Shown here piece after piece: positions 9,956-18,349 of a DNA stretch of 64,000 nucleotides (position 1 is the first letter of the stretch; the number at the start of each line of letters is the position of its first letter). The position numbers and the translations under genes are program-made. Under the pieces are notes generated by a model that saw only the letters and a list, made by a program, of their open reading frames with translations, was not told the origin of the DNA and ran no database searches. The stretch is taken from positions 620,001 to 684,000 of the forward strand of contig JAWWNJ010000056.1 in NCBI GenBank assembly GCA_037176885.1, given 5' to 3'. The stretch is from Favolaschia claudopus. Its lineage: Eukaryota > Basidiomycota > Agaricomycetes > Agaricales > Mycenaceae.

Positions 9956-12290
9956 CAGGCTGGGGCCTTTGAATTGGCCTTCGCAAGTCAGAGACAAACC
10001 AATGCGATGGAAAATCATATATTATAGGTTCACTACATCCTACTAGGTTGGCTATCAGGCTACGGTGCATTTCTAGTGGTAAAGGCACTGGACCTCTCTG
10101 GACTGTTTTCAATTTTAGGTCTTCACTCCAATTTTGCTGTCAATTACAGCTGAACTTTCATATGGGTGATAGGTTTGCACTACTGCTGGTTTCGAAAGAT
10201 GATAATAAGAATCCGTAGGTTCATTTGCAATAGGAGTTTTGAGGTGGATCTGCTTGTGGTGTCGATAAAGAAAATGCAAATAGTAGGAATCGAACCAAAA
10301 CAATATCAATCCAGGCCCTTGACAGTCATACCCACTAAGAAGCCCATAGACTAAGCAGCTATGTGTTGGTTCCTTCTTGCAAGGACAAGTCGCGACGAAA
10401 AGTAACAGGACAGAAAACATCTGATCGCTGCATTTCCTGCCGAGAAAAATTCCCATTTCGGGAACGCACGTGGAGGCGGAATTGCAAGAGTCCGGTTTAC
10501 CGATCGATCAGCTGGGTGCACATAATGCACATAAACACAGCCACTTGCGGCGGCTTCTTCGGCGCAGTCATTCTCAGAGGAAAATGAAGGCTGCTGTCCC
10601 GGAAGTACTGTGGCATCCCATGGCACAAAGCTCAATGTGAGATGTGCTTTTTTCCTGCATAAATTGTCGATAATTTGGGAGCCTGGAGGGCCAACGAAAA
10701 TGTGTTATGTGGCTACGACCAGCACTACAATTCACGTCCGGCGACTTTGGAAATGGTCACAAGCCACGGTGTATCACTCAAAATTAATATTATGCGCTGT
10801 TCGTGTCGCTTAATGTCAAGAAATGCGGCCGAGGTGAATCATTTTATTACTTATTTGCTTCGTTACTCTACTCAGGCTCATCCATCCTATTCAATGGCTG
10901 GATTGTACCCTGGAGAGTCAATTTCAATGTTTTTCATGCCACAGGATAGTTCTCCAGGCCATCTATCTACATCCATGTCACAAACTTCAATGGAAATGTT
11001 ACTCTCCCAATTTTTGATCTGCACTCAATTTTAAACATATCCTTAACATATCCTTCATTCTCAATGCCCCTACAGTGTAGTTAAAATGTCAATGGTGAGC
11101 TGGTGTAAGCAGCACTTGAGTTTTTACAATCCTGAAATTCTCCTTCTCTTTCCTTTTTCGAATTCTTTTTCGCGTTTTTCCCCTTCCGGCTACCCAGTAC
11201 TATGATCGGAAAACCGCCCATCCACCCTCGACGAGCATCACATGACATCTCCTTTTTCGAATAAACCATTAATATTAAGATAACGAAGAGGAATGAGCCA
11301 AATCCCCTCGACCAGTAGTCCCGGAAACCCAGACCTTCCGGCGTAGTCCTAGTGGGCGTAGTGCAGGCCAGGAGCCAAAGACGTTGGGCGTGGGGTAGGA
11401 ATTCGTTGTGAAATTGTTTTGACGCGGGGGTTGGATGTAGCAAGTGCATGCCTGCGGGTTGCCGCATTGGCAGGACGGCGAGGCCATGGGAGTTCACAAG
11501 AGGGAGGGTTGGAATGGAGTATACTTAATTACCGTAGATTCAAGTAACGCGTCACATCGACCTTTGAATTGAAGCTATTTAGTTTTCGTAACACGTCACA
11601 AGGCAATTTTGGCCCATTTTCCCATCAAAATTGATCGGCAAAATGCGAAAAATCGCCCAAAAAGGGAATTTCATCAAAGTTGAATCATCGGAAAGTTGAA
11701 TCTAAACAATAACATGTCACACCCGGTGAATCTATGGTCGAAATAGTACAGTATATATAACATTTCGGAGGTATCTATTGCGCGTACCTTGGACCCTGAG
11801 TGCGCCAACGCACTATCCCGACGCGCCACCTTTGCGTCATATTTCCAGCTCTGTGTGGGGCGTTTCGCATTCTCCGTAGCAGCCAGGCGGTGACGTCGAC
11901 GCCAAGCGAGGTTGAGGTGAATCATAGGAGGATTGGTTCGCGGCAGGAACGCGCTAACCGGTGAGCGGGAGGACGAGGATTGTGCTTGACGCGCCAGTCA
12001 CTCAGTGACGCTGTCAAAAGTGTCACAGTGCCTGTTTTGGGGGCCGAGGCGAGGCGAGCTGGCATCACCTCGAGGTGCCGTTTATGGTAACGGGCCGAGT
12101 TGGAGCTGAACTCAGCTCGGAGCTAACTCCAGCTTCCGGCAGCACTACTTCGTTGTCGAAATTTGTAGTGTTCGTCGGAAATTTTGCAGAAGAGTGTTAG
12201 GGAATGATTCTGTGCAGGTAATCTGCCCCTCAAACTGTCCTCCCTTCATTCAATTTGAGCCGATTTTGCTGCCAAAGGAAATGTCCAAAG
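9956..12290. other. Long stretch without a recognised gene
   Basis: Only short unsupported open frames. A small minus-strand frame starting at 11487 has a cysteine cluster (CQCGNPQACTC) but soon runs into sequence resembling the outer end of the 9.3-9.6 kb foldback (tagtcctagtgggcgtag), so I do not call it a gene. The interval 11520-11730 is rich in short direct and inverted motifs (gtcaca, gttgaatc) but no element ends are visible. Confidence 0.35.
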
Positions 12291-12292
12291 CC

Positions 12293-12415
12293 ATGGCTCA
12301 CCTGGCTTGGCTTGGCCCGGAATATTTCAAGCCAGGAGCCAGAGCCAGACGAAGCCAGAGAAATGGCTTGGCCTGGCTTGCCATGGCTTGGCTTGGCTGG
12401 CTTCTGGCTTCAGCA
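12293..12415. repeat. Degenerate tandem repeat of GGCTTGGCT-type units
   Basis: Between about 12293 and 12415 the sequence is dominated by imperfect repeats of tggctt / ggcttggc separated by short spacers. This is a local minisatellite-like patch directly upstream of the Tc1/mariner transposase remnant. Apparent open frames through it (repeated WL/AWL residues) are a by-product of the repeat. Confidence 0.7.
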
Positions 12416-12469
12416 AAACACTACCCCCATTTGCACGTCGATACGATCCGGGCCAGGGCAAGCAAGCGA

Positions 12470-12757
12470 CGCCCGATATACCAAGAAGAAAGTCAAACAC
12501 GGCGGCGGGAGTGTGATGGTGTGGGGGTGTGTTACCCGATATGGAGTCGGACAACTTCACCGGATCGACGGAATCATCGACCGCTTCGGTTACACCGACA
12601 TCCTGGCCGAAACCCTCCCGCGGACCCTCGACAAGCATGATTTGGATCGCTCGACTGTCTATTTTCAGCAGGACGGCGATTCAAAGCATCGCTCCAAGCA
12701 TGCTTTGGGGTGGCTCGAGCTTGAAGGCTTTGAGGTTCTTCCCTGGGCACCAAAAAG
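12470..12757 (+). pseudogene. Tc1/mariner-type transposase fragment
   Basis: The plus-strand frame contains GGGSVMVWGCVTRYGVG, then LHRIDGIIDRF and YFQQDGDSKHRSK, then LEVLPW-like residues (FEVLPWAPKSPS). These match the middle of Tc1/mariner DDE transposases (GGGSVMVWGC, the second catalytic aspartate in QQD, WP..SPDLNP). The N-terminal DNA-binding domain, the first aspartate block and the final catalytic residue with its downstream part are absent. At about 12757 the frame runs directly into a Ty3 gag fragment in the opposite orientation, so this is a chimaeric junction between two dead elements. It could be the remnant of an autonomous source for the many TA-flanked MITEs here, but its ends are not preserved. 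Confidence 0.75.
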
Positions 12758-12759
12758 TC

Positions 12760-13164
12760 CGAGCTGAGTGAAGGAAGGCCCGGCCAGCCGAGCGGTCGCC
12801 GTCAAAGACGAAAGGGGGGTTCGGTCGAAGGACCGTTTTTGCTCCTGGGGTGAGGTTGGCAAAGAGTCCTGGACTCTCGGCCGGAGGCTCTGGAGGAGCG
12901 GGAGGGGTTGGAGCAGTAGTAGTGGGAGGATTGGCAGCGGTTTGAAAAAGCTCGACCAGACGGTCAACAGTCCTCTCGAGCCTATCCATCCGCTCAGCAG
13001 CGGCAGCAGCAGCGGCGGCAGAGTCGGTCATGGTGGGCTCCGGAGAGGGGGAGGAGGGGGCAAGATTCGCGGTTTGTGCGTCAGAGGCAGCAGAGGAGGA
13101 GTCCGACGAAGCGTCTGAAAAATCACCAAAGCGCGCAATCATGACCGGTTAATCCCTTGGAGTA
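12760..13164 (-). pseudogene. Ty3-type gag N-terminal fragment, second copy of the 17.7-18.07 kb segment
   Basis: This minus-strand segment is about 96% similar by eye to 17666-18073. It encodes the same N-terminus, an alanine run followed by MDRLERTVDRLVELFQTAAN, then a proline-rich stretch and FVFDGDRSAGRAFLHSAR. An ATG at 13031 matches the gag start at 17942. A further ATG at 13142 exists only in this copy. At about 12760 gag breaks off and is fused to the transposase fragment. At 13164 similarity ends at gttaatcccttggag, the same point where the other copy changes, suggesting an element boundary there. Confidence 0.75.
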
Positions 13165-13324
13165 TTAGGACTCTGTAGCATAGAAAGGAAGAGAACAGAT
13201 TTTCTAGAATTTTCCGAATTAAAACAATTTTCTGTGACGTTTTTGATCGTGGGCAAGAATTTTGGTGTAGGGTTACAGGTATAGGATCTAACATATTGAC
13301 CGCGTACGGAAGGCAGCCTGGCAG

Positions 13325-13398
13325 GCCCTGGATCCTTCCTTTACAAGGCAGATCTGGAGGCGGCATTCAGGCATATTCCAATTCACCCAGACCTACAT
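13325..13398 (+). pseudogene. Short reverse-transcriptase fragment (YKADLEAAFRHIPIHPD)
   Basis: A 24-residue plus-strand stretch includes KADLEAAFRHIPIHPD. This resembles the first catalytic-aspartate block of reverse transcriptases in fungal tyrosine-recombinase (DIRS-like) or related elements. Frames upstream and downstream are closed, so this is only a shard. The subfamily is uncertain. Confidence 0.4.
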
Positions 13399-13399
13399 A

Positions 13400-13775
13400 G
13401 TCGGGCACCCCCAAAGTGCCGCCACCGCCGCGGTACTGCCGCCGGTTGCCGCCAATGACCGCCAAGAGTGTTGGTAAAAGTGACGCCTCCATGGCGGCAC
13501 TTTTGTCACAATGTCACACTGCCGCCAAACCCTTCGTTTGAGCGCTGCCGCTGCCGGCCACAGACTGGGGCTGATTTTTTTTTGCTGGATTCCTTGCCCA
13601 CGGCGCCGCACTACCGCTCGCTGCACTCGCGGTGCGCGGCGCCGTCGGGAAGGTTGGTGAGAACCGGGGCAACATCTCGACATCAGGCAGCAACATCTCG
13701 ACATGGTCCCGTGGTTTCGTGTCAAAGTCACGTTACTTTTCACGTGTGCTGATCCTTGTGTTTTCATGTATAGGA
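13400..13775 (+). repeat. GC-rich SINE-like repeat, copy A (partial)
   Basis: From about 13590 the sequence contains cgccgcactaccgctcgctg, cactcgcggtgcgcg, then cgtggtttcgtgtcaaagtc and a tail ttttcatgtatagga. The same blocks in the same order occur at about 14335-14472 and 14475-14697 and, inverted, at 20297-20563. The 13400-13560 part (runs of gccgcc) is only loosely similar. No coding capacity is inferred, although GC bias creates open frames on both strands. Confidence 0.55.
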
Positions 13776-14330
13776 CGAGCTATGGGACCCAAGGGGGTAC
13801 TGAAACCGAAAAAAAAGACCTCATGCTGCATTTTTTATTAGAGACCCTTCTCCGGGACCCGCCCTACCACGTGACCTCCGAATAAGGAAGTTACCATCAA
13901 ATTCACCCATTTCTCGGTCAATTCGAAACCGAATGCCTTGAGACAGGTCCCCAGATATTAGTATAATGGAGATCCCTCCATTCCAACCCTAAAATGTGCT
14001 TCAAAAAATTGAACATATCTTAGGTGTGCTTTTGCCAAACACAGCCAAGCTGATGGCCGATGCTTCCATATTAGGACGACTTGACAAGAATGGCTTTGTT
14101 TCGACCAGAAAGTGGTCAAAACTGATTGGAAATAATTGAAACAACACTTTTTACTCATTTTACGGACTCACAGGCTGGTCCCTGTGCAAAAATTAAAAGG
14201 TCATTATTTTTTTTTTATCGACCTCCTCGCCTGACCCACCCTCCCTGCCCGGTGTGCCGGCTTCTCCGGCCCGCACCCCCTTGATGGGACCCGTGCCTTC
14301 GCCACTCAGGACCTTCAGCAGTTCACTTGC
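13776..14330. other. Non-coding stretch, no recognised gene
   Basis: Unassigned sequence between GC-rich repeat copies. It contains a T-run at 14207-14217. No domain or inverted-repeat ends recognised. Confidence 0.35.
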
Positions 14331-14334
14331 AAGG

Positions 14335-14472
14335 CCGACGGCGCCGCACTGCCGCTCGCTGCACTCGCCGGCGCGCGTCGCCGCGGGGGAGGGTGTGGGT
14401 AAGTTCACGTGCTGCGCACGTGGTTTCCTGTCAAAGGCTGTGCCGTGCTCTTTTAAAGTATAAGTAGGATAC
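14335..14472 (+). repeat. GC-rich SINE-like repeat, copy B (3' half)
   Basis: It contains cgccgcactgccgctcgctg, cactcgccggcgcgcgtcgc, then gtggtttcctgtcaaaggct and the tail ttttaaagtataagtagga. It is directly followed by copy C (starting agctttagctccctgcc), giving a head-to-tail pair. Confidence 0.6.
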
Positions 14473-14474
14473 AA

Positions 14475-14697
14475 GCTTTAGCTCCCTGCCTCCGGCACGG
14501 CCGACTCGCTGCGCTCGCCGGCCTTCCTCCGTTCGGTCACACAGCTTGTTGGGGCTGGCCGCCCCAAACCCCGCTGCGCTCGCTCCGCTCGCGACGTCTC
14601 GTACGATCTCAACATCTCGACAAAGACCCCGTGATTTTCTGTCAAAAGTCACGCGACTGATGGCCTGGCCCTGTTTTCAAGTATAGGATAGGATAGG
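14475..14697 (+). repeat. GC-rich SINE-like repeat, copy C
   Basis: It begins agctttagctccctgcc and ends tttcaagtata followed by ggatag-type tandem units (ggataggataggat). The internal segments tagctccctgcc (14483) and gttcggtcac (14531) sit about 45 bp apart, loosely resembling RNA polymerase III A and B boxes. Together with the short tandem 3' tail, this suggests a SINE. The pol III reading is inference only: the boxes are imperfect and no tRNA parent was recognised. Confidence 0.5.
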
Positions 14698-15403
14698 ATC
14701 CATACTGTAAAATCTATTATAGGGGACTCCTTGATCCGCTACCACCACCACCTCACATTTTCCCACGCCGTATTTCCGTCGACGGCGGGGGAAGAACCGA
14801 GGTTGGGGATGGTTGCGGCGGGGGTCGGGGAGGGCTTTGCAGCCAGGGTTTGTGCCCAGGGTCTACCCCGCCCACGTTGCCTACGTGCAACACCGCTGAA
14901 GGCGGTATTGGTCGTTGTGGACCCATCTTGCTTATTCTTGGCTTGTTCTGGAGACCAGTAATTGTTTGCTCTGCAGTTTCTCGAGCCCTGCGAGATTGCG
15001 TTTGAAGAACTGATGATGTTTCCTGCGTCCAAGATGAAGAGAGATGAAGCCTATGTACACGACAGCGTCGAAACCTGATGAGCTCAGCCCTTGATTGAAG
15101 GCTATAACGTAAGTGGCGGACACGTTTCTTCTCTCGCCTTCACTCTGGTCTTTTCCCTACGCACGGCGGTTGACTTGAGCTCGACGCCTTATTCATCGAC
15201 GAGCCTGCCCGCTGGAATAAGAACCTTTCTCTTCCTCTGCTTGCCCTCCCGCTGTTGCCGATGACGAAGTTGTGACGTCCTGGGGCTTGTCTCAGAGCAA
15301 GTCAGTTTCCGCGAGACTGATATCCGCAGAATATCCCTGGCAAGACAAACATCCGCGAGACATCCGCCATCCGCGAAACCAGCGTCATGGAGGAGCACCT
15401 GTT
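14698..15403. other. Unassigned flank and presumptive upstream region of the gene at 15433
   Basis: Short open frames on both strands (including a proline/alanine-rich minus-strand frame at 14739-15032) have no recognisable motif. The last 250 bp contain repeated ccgcgaga / ccgcgaaa motifs and lead into a TATA-like sequence. Confidence 0.35.
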
Positions 15404-15410
15404 TATAAAT
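15404..15410 (+). promoter_or_regulatory. TATA-like box upstream of the gene at 15433
   Basis: The sequence tataaat lies 29 bp upstream of the ATG at 15433, inside gtttataaatactgg. The position is close to the start codon but possible for fungal promoters with short leaders. No other core-promoter element was identified. Confidence 0.4.
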
Positions 15411-15432
15411 ACTGGTACGCCTTCACGTCGGC

Positions 15433-15747
15433 ATGTCTTCTCCCAAGGGTGAAGTGTCGCCCGACGTTAGCAACTACTTTTCTCCTAACACAAGCTCAGT
15501 GCTCGACGTGGTCTCCCATCGCCTCTACCAGTTGCCTTTGTCTTCGCATTCGCTCAAACGTCAACCTTCCACCGGCGGCCCGGAACCTAGAAACAAAGTT
15601 GCGAAGATGGGCGATGTGATCATGCCTGACGAAGTGCGTGTCTGTTTTTTCGGGCCTGTCCTTCTCTCATCGCGTTTCAGCTTCACAAGCATCTCGTCTC
15701 CATTGCGTCCAGCACCTATTCGGTCCTCGGCTGTTCTTCTGTTCGAG
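15433..15747 (+). pseudogene. 5' exons of an unrecognised host gene, cut off by a Ty3 fragment
   Basis: Exon 1 (15433-15633) starts MSSPKGEVSPDVSNYF and ends MGDVIMPDE. An intron of 47 bp (15634-15680, gtgcgt...tttcag) follows in phase 0. Exon 2 continues LHKHLVSIASSTYSVLGCSS and stays open until about 15747, where minus-strand Ty3 pol sequence begins. The frame, intron and upstream TATA-like box make a genuine gene start likely. I do not recognise the family. Everything 3' of the junction is missing from this locus, so the gene looks truncated by the retroelement or by a rearrangement that brought the two together. There is no matching continuation beyond the element at 18074. Confidence 0.5.
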
Positions 15748-16818
15748 AGGCGAGATTGGGTAGACCTTGCAGTTCGTGGGTTTAGAGTCCGGCACGAGCT
15801 CAATGTCATGGTCCCAGGATCGGCGTTCAGGCAGCGAGTTAAAGGACTCCTTGTTGAAAACATCGTCAAACTCTCGGGCCCATTCAGGAACGTCCGAGCG
15901 CGCCGGGGCTGAGTTTTTGGCGTATGCCTCAGCCAGGCGCTGGGAGACGGTGCTTCCAGCACGGATATCCTCAGAAGGCAGGAACTGGGTGTAGAACACC
16001 CGGTCTCCCGGCTCAAGGGGGTCATCCACTTCATCCGCATCATCCACTTCATCCACATCATCCTCGTCATCATCCTCGTAGTCCGGGAACAGCTCTGGCA
16101 GGTCATTGTATTCATCTTCGCCCAAGTCTATGGCGCAGATGGATGGAAGGGGACCAAGTCGGAGCTGCCGGAGGATCTCAGCGGCCAGGCGGGACTCTCG
16201 GCGTGCAGCGCGAGGCTCCAGGCGAACCTCGGTGCGGCACGTAGAGCACTCGCTGGGGCATCTGCTCATCTTGACCTCTCGGGTGTCCCAGTCGATCTCC
16301 GGGTTATGCTTCCGAAGCCAGGAGTAGCCGAGGATGAGCTTCTGCTTCCCAAGACGGGTAACAGCGAGCTGCATGCGCTCAGAGTGACCACGATACTGCA
16401 GCACGACGTCAGCCACCTCGCGGATCGCACCAGCCTCATTTGGCGAGCCATCCACATTGAAAACTGGAATGGGCTGTGCAAGGCGGCGGAGGGGGAGGCC
16501 AGACTTAGCTGCGAACTCAGAGTCAATGAAGTCTGAGGTGGCACCACAGTCAACGAGACCTTCGAGGGAAAGCTTGGTGGCGTCCTGGACTGCCTGAATC
16601 TCAAGGGGGAGATGCAGGGAGTTGGCACCGGGTGCAGCAGCAACAGTATAGCACTGAGGAAGTCTACGTTCCCAAGGCTTTCGCCGGATGCGTGGGGAAC
16701 GGAGGGGAGCAGGGGGTATGTCTTTCATTTCGGCAGGTTCAACAGATGTAACATTGGCAGACTCATCATACAAACATGCGAAACGATTAGGAGACGCGAT
16801 CGAGGGCGTACCGCTCAC
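15731..16818 (-). pseudogene. Ty3-type Pol, 5' part only (aspartic protease)
   Basis: The open frame overlaps the gag stop in another register. Around residues 80-180 it holds a retropepsin-like domain: LEGLVDCGATSDFID contains the catalytic aspartate in DCGA, and LGYSWLRKHNPEIDW is the typical Ty3 protease C-terminal signature. An acidic linker (runs of D/E encoded by gat/gac repeats at about 16030-16085) follows. Then comes the conserved pre-RT segment (WAREFDDVFNKESF ... HDIELVPDSKP ... PISPLEQ). After that the element is cut and residues up to 15667 are unrelated. Without RT, RNase H and integrase it cannot mobilise itself. Confidence 0.8.
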
Positions 16819-17942
16819 TCGTCGCGTGGGAGAAAACCCTGCTCTTCCTCGGCGACTACAGACTCCGGCTCAGGGAGCGAGTCGGTGGTGGCAACCCGAG
16901 CCACCAGTTCGGAGAGGAGCTCGGACCCAAGCTGACGTATGACCTCGTCAAGGACATCAGCGGCTCGGACGTCAGCCGGGGTGGGGCAATCCCGGGCCAG
17001 GTGTGGACCGCCGCATCGGTAGCAGCCACGGGGAGGTCCTCTCCCGGAGCGCGTGCGATCAACGTCCATGGGGACTACCTGCGGAGGAGCAGAAGCTGGC
17101 ATGGCCCGAGGAGGAGGCGCAGGGACAACAGGGAAGACACCTGCTGGACGTGAGCGAGCGGCTGGCGGAGCTGAGGGGGCTTTCGGGAGAAGCCCAGCAG
17201 CACGAGCCCGCACGTGCGATTCGTACTGGCGGTACGCTCGGGTCCGCCAAGCCATGTAGTCGCGGAGGTCTGGGGGGTCGCTGGACGAGGTGATGGCCGC
17301 ATTGATGGCAGGGTCAAGGCCAGAGCGGAACTTGGTGACCTTGACCAACGCGTCAGCAAACCCAGCAAGGTCGAAGAGGTCTTCAAAGTCATCAGTATAC
17401 TTGAAGACATCCCGGGAGCCCATATAGTATGCCCTAGACTCGAGTTTGTGTAGGGCATGGTCCTGCTCGTTCTCCTCGACAAAGCGTGAGCAGAACTCCT
17501 TGGTGAAGGCGTCCCAGGTGAGGAAGGGGAAAGGGGTTTTGATGGACATGCGCTCAGCCCATTTTTGCGCAGAGTCTTTGGACATAAAGGACATGGTGAA
17601 ACGCACTGCCTTTTCCTCGGACATCTCGCCACCTTCGACAAACGCCTCCGGAACCAGTCGGATATAAGTCCGAGCTGAGTGAAGGAAGGCCCGGCCAGCC
17701 GAGCGGTCGCCGTCAAAGACGAAAGGGGGGTTCGGTCGAAGGACCGTTTTTGCTGCCGGGGTGAGGTTGGCAAAGAGTCCTGGACTCTCGGCCGGAGGCT
17801 CTGGAGGAGCGGCAGGGGTCGGAGCAGTAGTAGTGGAAGGATTGGCAGCAGTTTGAAAAAGCTCGACCAGACGGTCAACAGTCCTCTCGAGCCTATCCAT
17901 CCGCTCGGCGGCGGCTGCAGCAGCGGCGGCAGAGTCGGTCAT
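16815..17942 (-). CDS. Ty3-type Gag protein
   Basis: 375 codons, uninterrupted. Residues 1-40 hold an alanine run and a predicted short coiled coil (MDRLERTVDRLVELFQ). About 40-70 is proline-rich. About 70-230 is the retrotransposon gag core (FVFDGDRSAGRAFLHSAR, then FPFLTWDAFTKEFCSRFVEE and RSGLDPAINAAI). A zinc knuckle near residue 315 reads CYRCGGPHLARDC, with CX2CX3HX4C spacing, one residue shorter than canonical CX2CX4HX4C. Gag packages element RNA into virus-like particles. The stop codon overlaps the start of the pol frame by a few bases, consistent with pol being expressed by frameshift or re-initiation. The start at 17942 is the first ATG; codons upstream are open but lack ATG. Confidence 0.85.
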   Translation of the reverse strand: MTDSAAAAAAAAERMDRLERTVDRLVELFQTAANPSTTTAPTPAAPPEPPAESPGLFANLTPAAKTVLRPNPPFVFDGDRSAGRAFLHSARTYIRLVPEAFVEGGEMSEEKAVRFTMSFMSKDSAQKWAERMSIKTPFPFLTWDAFTKEFCSRFVEENEQDHALHKLESRAYYMGSRDVFKYTDDFEDLFDLAGFADALVKVTKFRSGLDPAINAAITSSSDPPDLRDYMAWRTRAYRQYESHVRARAAGLLPKAPSAPPAARSRPAGVFPVVPAPPPRAMPASAPPQVVPMDVDRTRSGRGPPRGCYRCGGPHLARDCPTPADVRAADVLDEVIRQLGSELLSELVARVATTDSLPEPESVVAEEEQGFLPRDE

Positions 17943-18073
17943 GGTGGGTTCTAGAGAGGGGGAGGAGGGGGCAAGATTCGCGGTTTGCGCGTCCGAGACA
18001 GCAGAGGAGGAGTCCGACGAAGCGTCTGAAAAATCGCCAAAGCGCGCAATCTTGACCAGTTAATCCCTTGGAG

Positions 18074-18285
18074 CCTTTCTTCTGCTGTAAGGGCAACCTT
18101 TAGGACCCGAGATGGCTCGAGGGTCTAGCGAGGGAGAATCCAAAGTTAATTAAGAAGCTACTAAGAATACATCACAGCGCACCTAGCGAGGGAGAATCCA
18201 AAGAGAAGAAAGGCTGAGGATTCCCACGCTAGGTGCAGTAAACATATAGTAACTAGTTCCCACAAGCTCGGAGCAATCGGCAATG
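18074..18285. other. Junction region with a duplicated 22-bp motif
   Basis: The motif tctagcgagggagaatccaa appears at about 18123, and from ctagcg onward again at about 18184; a third, inverted relative (ggattcccacgctaggtgc) lies near 18215. This may be LTR debris of the adjacent Ty3 element or an insertion footprint. No coding. Confidence 0.4.
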
Positions 18286-18349
18286 ATCCCGGGCCAAGTC
18301 ACATGCCTTACTCCACAATGACATAGGGCTTTGGGGATTTGACGGGAAA

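Larger units (their letters stand above)
15731..18073 (-). mobile_element. Truncated Ty3-type retrotransposon (gag plus 5' pol)
   Basis: A minus-strand element with a full gag, an overlapping pol carrying aspartic protease and the linker before reverse transcriptase, and then nothing: RT, RNase H and integrase are absent because it stops at about 15731-15747 against a host exon. No matching pair of LTRs was found. The upstream limit near 18073 (gttaatcccttggag) is inferred because a second copy of the gag start at 12760-13164 ends at the same word. It is not the same family as the 42.8-52.6 kb element: gag, protease and knuckle sequences differ. Confidence 0.7.

Noticed and set aside
11275..11487. 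Small minus-strand ORF with a cysteine cluster (CQCGNPQACTC), possibly a metal-binding peptide gene
   Set aside because: After about 45 codons it runs into sequence similar to the outer end of the 9.3-9.6 kb foldback element; there are no supporting splice sites or homologous family in view.
12194..12470. N-terminal extension of the Tc1/mariner transposase frame through the ggcttggct tandem repeat
   Set aside because: The extension is encoded by a minisatellite and shows no helix-turn-helix motif typical of the transposase N-terminus.
13393..13767. Opposing 124- and 94-codon frames in the GC-rich region at 13.4-13.8 kb
   Set aside because: Open on both strands because of gccgcc and cgctcg repeats; repeated elsewhere as non-coding SINE-like sequence.
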